64,000 bases of DNA, taken from NCBI RefSeq assembly GCF_010093065.1, contig NZ_CP048113.1, forward strand, positions 434,001 to 498,000, given 5' to 3'. The position numbers and the translations under genes are program-made. Positions 37,646 to 46,357 of this stretch are shown in pieces. The DNA comes from Chitinophaga agri. Lineage in GTDB: Bacteria > Bacteroidota > Bacteroidia > Chitinophagales > Chitinophagaceae. The notes below the pieces were generated by a model, which did not search any database, was not told the origin of the DNA, and worked only from the letters and a program-made list of their open reading frames with translations. The first letter of the stretch is position 1, and each line of letters starts with the position of its first letter.

Positions 37646-38141
37646 CAATAGCCGCCAGTTTGTAAAAGCTATTACTTATCATGATTGGATGAGTATACAG
37701 AAAATACCTGCATGAGGACGAGAGTGCTAGCATTTATTTACTGTTTAGTAGCTCTTTTAGCATGTCTGTATTGACCGCCGAATGAAAAATTATCCTGTTA
37801 CCTGATAAAGATATCACCTCCGCGAATGGAAGTGCAATATCTGGTATACTCGCCTTAGAAGGTGTCAGCTGAATGAAATGTTTTCGTCTGGGAATTTTTG
37901 CAGGAGTGGCAAACTGCTTCCTCCAGTTCTTGAGCATGGAGACCGTGATTCCATGATTATCACAAAACACTTGCATCTTTACGTTTGACTGGCTCCATTG
38001 CATCGCGATATTCTTCTTCTCCGATATTGTAAATGAACGTATCGTGGAATTAATGGATGGTTGCATACAGCGCATATTTAAACAACGCAAACATAAACCC
38101 TCAGACTTACATGCCGAAGATGCTGTCTACCGGAACCTTAC
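37645..38141 (-). mobile_element. IS66-type element fragment (copy A)
   Basis: About 497 bp nearly identical to the tnpA end of the full copies at 41783 and 46313. It starts inside tnpB and ends at the terminal repeat (GTAAGGTTCCGGTAGACAGC on the minus strand) at 38141. tnpC and most of tnpB are absent. No target duplication is recognisable. Confidence 0.85.
37734..38090 (-). CDS. tnpA: IS66-family accessory protein TnpA (copy A)
   Basis: 118 residues, differing by only a few residues from the other two copies. It is a small helix-turn-helix protein ('KKNIAMQWSQSNVKMQVFCD') of the IS66 TnpA group. Translation may start at the internal Met before 'QPSINSTIRS'. Intact itself, but its tnpB and tnpC partners are missing, so it is stranded. 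Confidence 0.8.
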   Translation of the reverse strand: MRCLNMRCMQPSINSTIRSFTISEKKNIAMQWSQSNVKMQVFCDNHGITVSMLKNWRKQFATPAKIPRRKHFIQLTPSKASIPDIALPFAEVISLSGNRIIFHSAVNTDMLKELLNSK

Positions 38142-38599
38142 CTATAAAACAACACCAGGTCACAAAAAGCTTAGAACGTCTTTTCGATAGATCAATCAAA
38201 GCAAAGGAGTTACTCCTAAGAGGTGAAATCGATGAAGACGACTTTTGCGCTATAAGGTCTGATTGTGAAACAAGGATCAACTCAATGGGCAACGATCTTC
38301 ATCAGTTAGCACTGGGTATAATAGGCCTGCAAAAAGATATTGACAAAGAGGTGTCTCAACTTCTTTGTATGGATCAGCTCTTTTTGAAGCTGCCTTTTGA
38401 AAGAAAAGTAAAAATGACCAGGCTTATGTTAAAAGATAAGATTGTTCCAGGTGATAAAACATTCCAAAGTGCTTTAAATGAGATAGCCAATATAATGATT
38501 GGGACAAAGGTCTTTGGCCATAAAAAGTTAATGAAAATCCAGAAGAGCAAGTTTGTTCTGAATACGATGCGGAAAGCAAATATTTCTACAATGAGCTGA
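38142..38599 (+). pseudogene. Serine recombinase, C-terminal fragment
   Basis: Coding sequence begins directly at the IS66 terminus (38141) with no start. The fragment 'LERLFDRSIKAKELLLRGEI' and 'DEDDFCAIRSDCETRINSM' is the coiled-coil C-terminal region of large serine recombinases of Bacteroidota, ending 'GHKKLMKIQKSKFVLN' and a stop at 38599. The catalytic resolvase domain and zinc ribbon are gone. It may be the former integrase of an island. Confidence 0.65.
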
Positions 38600-39202
38600 T
38601 AAATGCTGCTGATTTCAAAGCCTCAAAGCGAGTTCGATGTTTGGGCAGAAATTTCCTCAAATATTAGCTTTTCTTAGGGATATGGCTTCATTGATTAATT
38701 TTCAGCAAACTGATGGGGCATCAAATTACCTACAGCCCTAATAAATAGTAGAGTTCGAGTCCCAAGAGGTCACCCTATTGGTACAAGAACTTCTTGCTAA
38801 CAAAAAATTACGATAGATAAAGGAGTAGTAACCTGATTAATAATCTATTAAGGTTTAGCTGCAAAGTGTGAAGAGAGTTCGATCTGACAAACCCCCAATT
38901 TTTATTAGAACAACTGAGGCGAAATGGAAAAGCATAAAAACACTGAAATTCAATGGAAAATAAAAAAGCCTCAACTTACGTTGAAGCTTTTTTTTGTGAC
39001 CCCAAGTATACGAAACTCGAACCAAATAGCAACCGAATTGACGGATTTATTTCATTTAGAAAGATAATGTGTTAAAATAACATCGAAAAAGTTCGAGGTG
39101 TCTGTTAGGTACAGCTTTAAATTTCTTATCCTCTCACGGGATCTTTATTACTAATTTGTCGTAATTTGTATAACTCATTATATCACAATGTAAAATTTCT
39201 GT
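38600..39202. other. Non-coding stretch with two tRNA-3'-like relics
   Basis: About 600 AT-rich bases. At about 38750-38774 GAGTTCGAGTCCC...GGTCACC (plus orientation) resembles the tRNA-Lys T-arm and acceptor 3' half. At 38966-39022 lies relic B, described separately. No gene is seen. Confidence 0.5.
38966..39022. repeat. tRNA-Lys 3'-end relic B with hairpin
   Basis: Hairpin AAGCCTCAAC / GTTGAAGCTT with a T-run, then GTGACCCC-AAGTATACGAAACTCGAACC. The last part has the same 11-base T-arm spacer form as relic A and lacks a working tRNA. The shared motif AAAGTTCGAGG occurs about 70 bases on in both A and B. Confidence 0.6.
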
Positions 39203-39589
39203 ATGGATAATTCCCCAAAAAGCATTTCAACATTGAAATGGCAGGATATTTCTATTCTGACTGATAACAATAACCGGCCTATATTGATACTCCTATTCCC
39301 CGATCAACAAGAGGCAAATAACATGTATCAAATATTGACTAAAAATGCTTTCAACCTAGAAGTATATATGGACAAATCAACAGGGACGCATGATTTAAAA
39401 ATTCCCCTCACGGATACTGAATATGGAATTGGTCTTAAAAGTCCATTGACATTAGACAAATATCCACCATTGAAATTGCTGCACAATAAGCAAGTACTTG
39501 GAATAACATGTGGCTTTAATAGTAATGGACAGGTGTTATTCAATCAAAATATAATTCCTCTCGATGGAAATCAGGTAATATTAAATTAG
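39203..39589 (+). CDS. Hypothetical protein upstream of Mrr-like nuclease
   Basis: A 128-residue soluble protein ('STLKWQDISILTDNNNRPIL') with no signal peptide and no recognised family. It ends 20 bases before the Mrr-like nuclease gene and is probably cotranscribed, so a role beside the nuclease is likely. AT-rich. Confidence 0.65.
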   Translation: MDNSPKSISTLKWQDISILTDNNNRPILILLFPDQQEANNMYQILTKNAFNLEVYMDKSTGTHDLKIPLTDTEYGIGLKSPLTLDKYPPLKLLHNKQVLGITCGFNSNGQVLFNQNIIPLDGNQVILN

Positions 39590-39609
39590 CAGCCCCTTCA
39601 ATCAAAAAT

Positions 39610-40179
39610 TTGCCGAAACCTATTGATAATTTAGTTACAAGCCTCACTTATACAGAATTTGAAAGACTTGTTAGGGACTATGTAAGTGATTTGGGACAGC
39701 CGCTTAAAGATTTTGAAGTTACTCATAACGACAAAATTCCCACGGCAGATGGCACCTATCAAATTGATGTCAAGGCAACCTTTGAGGCATTGGGGTGTGA
39801 CTTCCTTGTATTGATTGAATGTAAGCACTATAAAGAGCCTATTAAACGAGAGAAAGTACAAATCCTAAATGATAAATTAAGATCGATTGGAGCACAAAAG
39901 GGTATTATCTTCTCAACATCGACATTTCAGGCAGGAGCTATACAATATGCAGAGGCTCATGGAATAGCATTAATACACGTAATAGAAGGAAGATATACTT
40001 ATGTAACAAAAGGACAGGAAAAGCAAGATTACAACCCTCCCCCTTGGGCTGACATTCCAAAGTACGTTGGGGTATTTCGTTTTAATGTTAACGAAACCGG
40101 TGACCGGTATTTTGAAAGTTATCTTTCAAAAAATTACATGGAGGATCTTGCATTTTTTCTCTTCGGAAAAACTACCTAA
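39610..40179 (+). CDS. Mrr-like restriction endonuclease domain protein
   Basis: 189 residues from a TTG start at 39610 (no ATG gives the full domain). The Mrr_cat/PD-(D/E)XK core is clear: 'YTEFERLVRDYVSDLG', catalytic Asp-53 in 'TYQIDVKA', Glu-70 and Lys-72 in 'LVLIECKHY', and the helix 'GIIFSTSTFQAGAIQYAEAH'. Mrr-type enzymes cut modified foreign DNA. No methyltransferase is nearby. Partner gene 20 bases upstream. Confidence 0.85.
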   Translation: MPKPIDNLVTSLTYTEFERLVRDYVSDLGQPLKDFEVTHNDKIPTADGTYQIDVKATFEALGCDFLVLIECKHYKEPIKREKVQILNDKLRSIGAQKGIIFSTSTFQAGAIQYAEAHGIALIHVIEGRYTYVTKGQEKQDYNPPPWADIPKYVGVFRFNVNETGDRYFESYLSKNYMEDLAFFLFGKTT

Positions 40180-40377
40180 TGCCTAATATATCTCCGGCTT
40201 GAAAAAAGGTAGCAAATCATATATTATTTAATCGAAATTCATTATCTATTAATTATTTGAAAAGTTGCTATGGCAACTTTTTCCACATATGTGGAAAAGT
40301 ATTTTCCGTCCATAATTTTATTAGACCGTTTATCACTTAAATTTGTGTTGTATTTTTAATCTTTAAATCACAGATTT

Positions 40378-40530
40378 ATGACTTACAAAAAGGCAACAAA
40401 CGAAAGCACCTCTAAAAAGGTTGCAACTATTGCGAGTAACCTACTGCGCAATCCTAAGACACCAGCAGCAGTGAAAGCAGTTGCTGCTTCCGCTCTTACT
40501 CAAACTCAGAATAAGAGTAAGAAGAAGTAG
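40378..40530 (+). CDS. Small lysine-rich conserved protein
   Basis: 50 residues, 'MTYKKATNESTSKKVATIAS' followed by 'NLLRNPKTPAAVKAVAASAL' and a basic tail. Preceded by an AT-rich leader. It resembles the short 'KVASxASKxLRD...AKSLAASALSQ' proteins often found beside restriction and mobile genes, but I know of no established function. Confidence 0.65.
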   Translation: MTYKKATNESTSKKVATIASNLLRNPKTPAAVKAVAASALTQTQNKSKKK

Positions 40531-40843
40531 GGGACTATTAGCCTAATGGGTTAGGCTTAAAATTGGTTATTGCATAAAAGTTGAACGGAGTAGTTCAAGG
40601 ATTTCCCAACGCCTACGCCATCTTTCTTTCGAATTGTAAGACAGAATACGTTCAACAAGCAATACCTTTTTCATTGATCACTTGTATACCCCAGTATCTT
40701 TCCTCATTCATTTTCTCATCAACATATTCCTATCTAAATAACGCAGCTCTAGGAGAGTTATGTTATTTAGTTGTCCAAGAGCTACCTTATTCATATTAAT
40801 TAGTATGACTTTCCGCCATCTGTTAGGAAAAATCTCTTAGCGT
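40531..40843. other. Short intergenic stretch
   Basis: About 310 AT-rich bases between the lysine-rich protein and the HsdR-N-like gene. A 72-codon frame without a good start is present but looks like chance. Nothing else seen. Confidence 0.3.
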
Positions 40844-41548
40844 ATGAAAAAATATCGGGCACCACTTCAGGAAGCAGAACAACAAGAGCTCAAACGTCTC
40901 TCATTAATCGACCTATCAGATTATAGCGAAGCCGATATCCGGGAGGAATTCCTGGTGGAAGTTTGTAAAATACTTGGATATAGAAAGGAAAAAGACTATA
41001 GCGTGTCCCGAGAAGAGAGTTTTCATCTTAATCCTTTGTTTCTATCTGTTGGTAGCAAAAGAATCAAGTTGGACTATTTATGCAGCCTTAGGAAACAGTA
41101 TTTCTGGATAATGGATGCGAAGGATGGCCGGTGCGTCAACAAGAGCCTGCCACCTGTCATTGATAAATCCGAGGTAGCGCAAGCACACTTTTACGCTCTC
41201 CATCCGGAGATTAACTGTCGATATTTTGTAGTAAGCAACGGTTGGTACACGAATCTTTACGACAGGGATTTGTTAGACGAAGTCTGCACTCCGCTGGTAT
41301 CGATCCCGCAGCGGGAGATAGCTAACCGGTTCATGGAATTAGACCAATATATTGGTGCTACGCAGATCTTGCCAATGATAAAGGCAAGATTGTTGGATCA
41401 AATTGAAAAAGTTTTTCAGTCCGAATACTTAATAGAGAGACATGATGAATTTGTCCAGCACGTCATAGAAAGGGCGGCTCGCGCCAAAGACATAGTTGAG
41501 AAGAAGAATCGGCTGACGCTTAATGGGCAGACAGATAACTCCCACTAG
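40844..41548 (+). CDS. HsdR-N-like restriction nuclease domain protein
   Basis: A 234-residue protein consisting almost entirely of a type I restriction R-subunit N-terminal domain. 'ADIREEFLVEVCKILGYRKE', 'KRIKLDYLCSL', 'YFWIMDAKDG' and 'SEVAQAHFYALHPEINCRYF' line up with the D-(E/D)xK nuclease fold and its Q-x-x-x-Y helix; Asp replaces the usual Glu before the Lys. No helicase follows. It is the last intact gene before the interrupted 295-codon gene and could be in one operon with it. Confidence 0.75.
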   Translation: MKKYRAPLQEAEQQELKRLSLIDLSDYSEADIREEFLVEVCKILGYRKEKDYSVSREESFHLNPLFLSVGSKRIKLDYLCSLRKQYFWIMDAKDGRCVNKSLPPVIDKSEVAQAHFYALHPEINCRYFVVSNGWYTNLYDRDLLDEVCTPLVSIPQREIANRFMELDQYIGATQILPMIKARLLDQIEKVFQSEYLIERHDEFVQHVIERAARAKDIVEKKNRLTLNGQTDNSH

Positions 41549-41833
41549 GAACTACTTTAAAAAGTGGAGATATTTCGCAGCTTGTATATACCGTTTTTTC
41601 TCAGCTACGGAATATTCATCAACAAAAAGTTGTGTCCAATATTATTATAGATCGAATAAAGGAGAATCATTTGGCACCATCCTCCGAATTTAATGAATTT
41701 CTTTTCTTTCGAAGATTGCTGCTGGACATTCCCTATCCCGTCCATCCCACCTATTATTCAGCTGTTCTCCACTTCCTCATACGTAAGGTTCCGGTAGACA
41801 GCATCTTCGGCATGTAAGTCTGAGGGTTTATGT

Positions 41834-42190
41834 TTGCGTTGTTTAAATATGCCCTGTATGCAACCAATCAATAATTCCACGATACGTTCATTTACAATAT
41901 CGGAGAAGAAGAATATCGCGATGCAATGGAGCCAGTCAAACGTAAAGATGCAAGTGTTTTGTGATAATCATGGAATCACGGTCTCCATGCTCAAGAACTG
42001 GAGGAAGCAGTTTGCCACTCCTGCAAAAGTTCCCAGACGAAAACATTTCATTCAGCTGACACCTTCTAAGGCGAGTATACCAGATATTGCACTTCCATTC
42101 GCGGAGGTGATATCTTTATCAGGTAACAGGATAATTTTTCATTCGGCGGTCAATACAGACATGCTAAAAGAGCTACTAAACAGTAAATAA
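41834..42190 (+). CDS. tnpA: IS66-family accessory protein TnpA (copy B)
   Basis: 118 residues; the likely functional start is the internal Met before 'QPINNSTIRS'. A helix-turn-helix 'MQVFCDNHGITVSMLKNWRK' is visible. Its stop codon abuts the tnpB start, giving coupled translation. Confidence 0.88.
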   Translation: MRCLNMPCMQPINNSTIRSFTISEKKNIAMQWSQSNVKMQVFCDNHGITVSMLKNWRKQFATPAKVPRRKHFIQLTPSKASIPDIALPFAEVISLSGNRIIFHSAVNTDMLKELLNSK

Positions 42191-42547
42191 ATGCTGGCAC
42201 TCTCGTCCTCATGCAGGTATTTTCTATATACTCAGCCAATCATGATAAGTAATAGCTTTTACAAACTGGCGGCTATTGTCAATCAACAGATGCCTCTGGA
42301 TCCTTTAACCGGAGATGTATATATTTTCTTTAACCGCAGAGCTACACATATCAAGCTACTTCAATGGCAGCAAGATGGATTTGCGATTTATTACAAGCGG
42401 CTTGAGAAGGGGACATTTGAGATTCCCAAACCAGGTGGCGTACAATCCTCGCTTACCTCTACACAATTGATGCTTATTCTGCAAGGCATTCAGATGGATA
42501 AAGTCCAGTACCGCAGGCGGTATTTTCGACAATCTGCCGATCATTAA
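42191..42547 (+). CDS. tnpB: IS66-family accessory protein TnpB (copy B)
   Basis: 118 residues with the IS66 Orf2 signature 'LDPLTGDVYIFFNRRATHIK' and 'LLQWQQDGFAIYYKRLEKG'. The start at 42191 is right after the tnpA stop; homology already begins at 'YFLYTQPIMI', which supports this start. Confidence 0.9.
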   Translation: MLALSSSCRYFLYTQPIMISNSFYKLAAIVNQQMPLDPLTGDVYIFFNRRATHIKLLQWQQDGFAIYYKRLEKGTFEIPKPGGVQSSLTSTQLMLILQGIQMDKVQYRRRYFRQSADH

Positions 42548-42596
42548 CATCGCGCTAACAAATAATTGATTTACATGTGATAACATTGCAATTGCA

Positions 42597-45500
42597 ATGA
42601 GTACGTCAACAGAAGATAATGATTACAAACAGCTCTATGAGTCTGCCATCAACAAGGTTGAGCAGCTGCAGCATGAATTGAATCAGCTCAAGAAGATGAT
42701 TTTCGGAGTTCGCCAGGAGCGATTTATTCCCGCAGATAAGAATCAACTGGCACTCGATATTCCAACAGAACAATCTGCTGCTGTTTGCAACGTGTTAGAT
42801 GCAAAGAAGGTGACTTATGTGAAAGTTGTAAAACAAGATGCGACTCAATCCAGAGATAGCCGTCATACCATACCATCTCACTTACGAAGAGAAGATGTAA
42901 TTATAGATCCAGACCATATACCAGCTGGTAGTAAACATATTGGCACCACTGAAACTGAAGTGCTGGAATACAAACCCGCTGAAATTTATGTAGTCCGTTA
43001 CATCCGTAACAAGTACCTTCTCCCATCTGCGGATGAGACGTCGTCAAAAATTATTGTTGGAACTTTGCCAACATTACCAGTTGCAAAATCGATGATGGGG
43101 CCAGGCTTACTGGCTCAACTGGTTGTTGAGAAGATCTGCGATCATCTCCCCGTGCATCGCCAGCAACAACGTCTGGAAAGAGATGGCATAAAGCTACCAT
43201 ACTCAACGCTGAGTGATGGTTTTGCTAAGACAGCTGCGTTAATTACTCCTATTTACAGAGCGCTGGTAACAGAAGTACTCAACGCTGACTATTTGCAGGC
43301 TGATGAGACAGTGTGCCTTGAAGTAACATGAAAAGTTACATGCTGTTAGATTGATGGTGGCAGGCCCACCGTAAGGGATGACAGGCATACCTTACAAACC
43401 ACCCTATGATGCTTTGGACGAAAGGAAAAGGTGTTGAGCGATAGGGGAAAAGGCAGAATTAATCTGTCAGGTAAGATTTAGTGAGCTGAACGAAAGTGAA
43501 CTGCCATAGTAAAGTATCGATATCGCACTTATTCTGTCGAAAGCAGGTAACAGTTTCTTACCTACAAATTAAGTTTAGCGACAGTAACCTGGTGTTGGCT
43601 AGATGACAGGCGGTACATAGGTAGCAGGACACTAAATCAGGCGATTTAATGGAACAAGGGAATTTGTACAGGAGTGCAAAGGGAACAATTCAAGCGGAGA
43701 CACCGCAAGGTTAAATACCAATATCCTGTACAGAGGCGGACTAAGTCGTAGTACTATTGAAGCTGCTGTAATGGCTGTGGAGGGAAGGGCTTAGCCAGAT
43801 TAGTTTTATAAAACCAACAACAGTAAAATGGATGATTGATTATTATGAAACAAAGCAACATCCGGTGACCAAGAAAATGGTACTGGATGCTTACAAGAAA
43901 GTAAAGGAAAATAATGCAAGTGGTGGAATCGACGGAGAAAGTATAGAAGATTTTTCGATTGATGCGTCAAAGAATCTATATCGGATTTGGAACAGAATGA
44001 CATCTGGATGTTATTACCCGCCAGTTGTGAAAAGCGTTGAAATTCCAAAGAAATCTGGCGGTGTGCGTATTCTTGGCATACCTACAATATCAGATCGCAT
44101 AGCTCAACAGGTTGTGAAAAATTATCTTGAACCTATCGTGGAAGGCAGCTTCCATGAGGATAGTTATGGATATCGTCCCGGTAAGAATGCACATCAGGCC
44201 TTGGAGAAAGCCACTGCACGGTGTGGTTATTATAGTTGGGTGGTTGATATTGATATTCGAGCGTTTTTTGATAGTATAGATCACGAACTGTTGTTGAAGG
44301 CAATCGAGTGGTATACAAAAGAGAAATGGATTCTAATGTATATTAAGCGATGGCTTAAGGCTGGAATTATGTGTAACGGAGAAGTTAGACGTGGGGAAAA
44401 GGGCACTCCTCAGGGAGGAGTAATAAGCCCGCTACTAGCTAACATCTTCCTTCACTTTGTATTTGATAAATGGATGGAAAAGAATCACTCAAACATGCCT
44501 TTTGAACGGTATTGTGACGATGCAATTATACACTGTACGACAGAAAAACAGGCAAATTTCATCAAAGGTGCAATTACCAGGAGGATGATAGATTGTCAGT
44601 TGATGCTGAATGAGGAAAAGACGCGTATAGTTTATTGCAAAAATCATATACATACTGAAGCACATCGAAGTGTAAGCTTTGACTTTCTGGGTTATACTTT
44701 TCGACCATTAGGCAGACCAACTAAGAACGGCTGGAAACTTATGTATTTTCCGTGTATGAGTGACTCGTCTAAAAAAGCAGTTAGGCAAAAAGTGAGAGAG
44801 GTAGTAAGAAGACGTTTCCAAGGCACGATTTTGAACATCGCAAGGATACTAAACCCTAAAATCAGGGGATGGTATCAGTATTATTGTGTATACTCAAAGT
44901 GGACAACACATGGATTGTGGTACTGGCTAAATCTAAAATTGGTAAGATGGATAATGGAAAATAGAAAACTTGGAAAGGGACGGGCGCATATATGGCTTGT
45001 AAGAGTCTACGAAACCAATCCCCGATTATTTGAACACTGGTCATTTATTCGCCCATATTAATTGTATTGCTAATCTGGAAGCGCCGTGTGATGGGAGACT
45101 ATCACGCACGGTGCTGTGAGAGGCTTGGGCTGAAATGCCCTTGCCTACTCGACTCGGTACCGGTGCTCGACAAGGATAAGAAAGGTAGCACTCATCGGGG
45201 GTATTACTGGCTCTATCAGGATAATATAAACAAGCTGCTTGTCTTTGATTATCAACCCGGACGTGGCCGGGAAGGACCCGCAGAAATGCTGAAAGATTTT
45301 TATGGTACGCTGCAAACAGACGCTTACTCTGCATATAATAGCATCGTTGATACCAATAATATAACATTGATCCACTGTCTTGCTCATGCAAGAAGGTACT
45401 TCTCTGACGCTATTTACAGCGACCGGGAAAGAGCAGAATATGTATTGGAACAGTTACAGCTCGTCTATCAGATTGAACGCGATAGCAGGGCGTTAAATCA

Positions 45501-45930
45501 CGACAATGAAAAACGAGCAGCTTCAAGACAGAAGCACTCCTTACCTATACTGAAGAAATTAGGAAGCTGGATGGAAGACCAATACAAGCAGGTACTTCCA
45601 CAAAGCCCGATAGGAAAAGCCCTTGCCTACAGTATAAAACGCTGGGATAAACTCTGTGCCTTCGTGTATGATGGAAAGCTACATCCAGATAATAACGCGG
45701 CTGAGAGATCTATAAGAGCGACTGTTATAGGCCGAAAGAATTACCTCTTTGCCGGGAGCCATGAATCAGCAAAGCGAATTGCAATGCTCTACAGCCTGAT
45801 CGGAACCTGTAAACTACATAACATTAATCCCAGCCTTTGGCTAAAGGACGTTTTAACGGTCATTAACGACCATCCTATCAACAGAATCAAAGAGCTCCTA
45901 CCTCATATCTGGATCACGAAGCAAAAGTAA
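42597..45930 (+). CDS. tnpC: IS66-family transposase TnpC (copy B), split by a group II intron
   Basis: Exons 42597-43310 and 45154-45930 join to 1491 bases, 496 residues, the same length as copy C. Exon 1 ends within 'YLQADET', which carries the first catalytic Asp of the IS66 DDE domain; exon 2 resumes at 'SVPVLDKDKKGS' and includes 'LHPDNNAAERSIRA' with the catalytic Glu. Unspliced, translation ends six codons into the intron. If the intron splices, full transposase can be made. Confidence 0.9.
43832..45061 (+). CDS. ltrA: Group II intron reverse transcriptase/maturase
   Basis: A 409-residue protein that helps splicing and retrohoming. RT motifs: 'GIPTISDRIAQQVVKNYLEP', 'DSYGYRPGKNAHQALEKA', 'WVVDIDIRAFFDSIDHELLL', 'KGTPQGGVISPLLANIFLH' and the active site 'ERYCDDAIIHC' (YCDD where most have YADD). 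The maturase X domain follows ('ILNPKIRGWYQYYCVYSKWT'). It ends without an HNH endonuclease domain. Confidence 0.93.
   Translation: MIDYYETKQHPVTKKMVLDAYKKVKENNASGGIDGESIEDFSIDASKNLYRIWNRMTSGCYYPPVVKSVEIPKKSGGVRILGIPTISDRIAQQVVKNYLEPIVEGSFHEDSYGYRPGKNAHQALEKATARCGYYSWVVDIDIRAFFDSIDHELLLKAIEWYTKEKWILMYIKRWLKAGIMCNGEVRRGEKGTPQGGVISPLLANIFLHFVFDKWMEKNHSNMPFERYCDDAIIHCTTEKQANFIKGAITRRMIDCQLMLNEEKTRIVYCKNHIHTEAHRSVSFDFLGYTFRPLGRPTKNGWKLMYFPCMSDSSKKAVRQKVREVVRRRFQGTILNIARILNPKIRGWYQYYCVYSKWTTHGLWYWLNLKLVRWIMENRKLGKGRAHIWLVRVYETNPRLFEHWSFIRPY
45080..45150 (+). ncRNA. Group II intron domains V and VI
   Basis: Domain V forms a long hairpin between AGCGCCGTGTG and CACGGTGCT with an internal bulge; domain VI is the hairpin GGCTTGGGC...GCCCTTGCC with an unpaired A near its 3' side that would be the branch point. 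Three bases later the 3' exon begins. Confidence 0.75.
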
Positions 45931-46357
45931 CGCTCCCCAAAATCACTACATAGGTGCTGTCTATCGGATACTTACCCTCATACAACTGAACGAGCAAGGC
46001 ATTAGTACGGTTATATATACGGAGCGTAAGACTGAGACAATCTTATCTAAATGGATTGACACCTGCATTTTTCACCTATCGGACCGCATAGAGCTTAGGT
46101 ATTTATGGGCATGTGAAAGGCTTGTTGCCAAAATAGCTAAACAGACAATTATTCTTACGCCATACTTACGGGAGAAAGTAACGACTATACTTGCCAGCGA
46201 GCTATTCTATATTCCGGAAGAAAAATTTGACCCTTGGGGGCCAGACCAGGCTGGAACTGTGATAAATATGGTTGAAACTGCATTAAATATTTATAGGTCA
46301 AGATTCTTAAACGTAAGTATCCGGTAGACAGCACCTATGTAATGATTTTGGAGAGCG

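Larger units (their letters stand above)
43311..45153 (+). mobile_element. Group II intron with maturase gene
   Basis: 1843 bp starting GTGTG (canonical GUGYG) and ending GAC before the exon TCGGTACC. Boundaries are fixed exactly by the intron-free copy C. Domain V is at about 45080-45115 with the tetraloop-type hairpin GCGCCGTGTGATGG...CACGGTGC, and domain VI follows to about 45150. The maturase ORF is in domain IV. Confidence 0.95.
41783..45975 (+). mobile_element. IS66-type element, copy B, carrying a group II intron
   Basis: 4193 bp bounded by GTAAGGTTCCGGTAGACAGC (left) and its counterpart GTAAGTATCCGATAGACAGC (right, reversed). Flanked by the 8-bp duplication CCTCATAC (41775-41782 and 45976-45983). 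Contains tnpA, tnpB and tnpC, the last split by a 1843-bp intron. Without the intron the element is exactly 2350 bp, equal to copy C. Confidence 0.95.

Noticed and set aside
38057..38141. First codons of the recombinase fragment as a real N-terminus
   Set aside because: They are read from the IS66 terminal sequence and only fused by insertion.
38750..38774. A tRNA gene
   Set aside because: Only T-arm and part of an acceptor-like sequence; no D-arm or anticodon arm upstream.
40581..40799. 72-codon plus-strand frame
   Set aside because: No usable start, no homology recognised, and composition fits non-coding AT-rich DNA. A minus-strand stretch here also looks mildly protein-like but is too short to judge.
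43832..45061. Reverse transcriptase as part of a retron or diversity-generating element
   Set aside because: Exact intron boundaries, GUGYG start, domain V/VI and a maturase domain identify a group II intron.
45067..45153. Start of an independent gene before the TnpC C-terminal half
   Set aside because: These bases are intron domains V and VI; the coding part begins at the 3' exon 45154 and copy C shows the true continuous gene.
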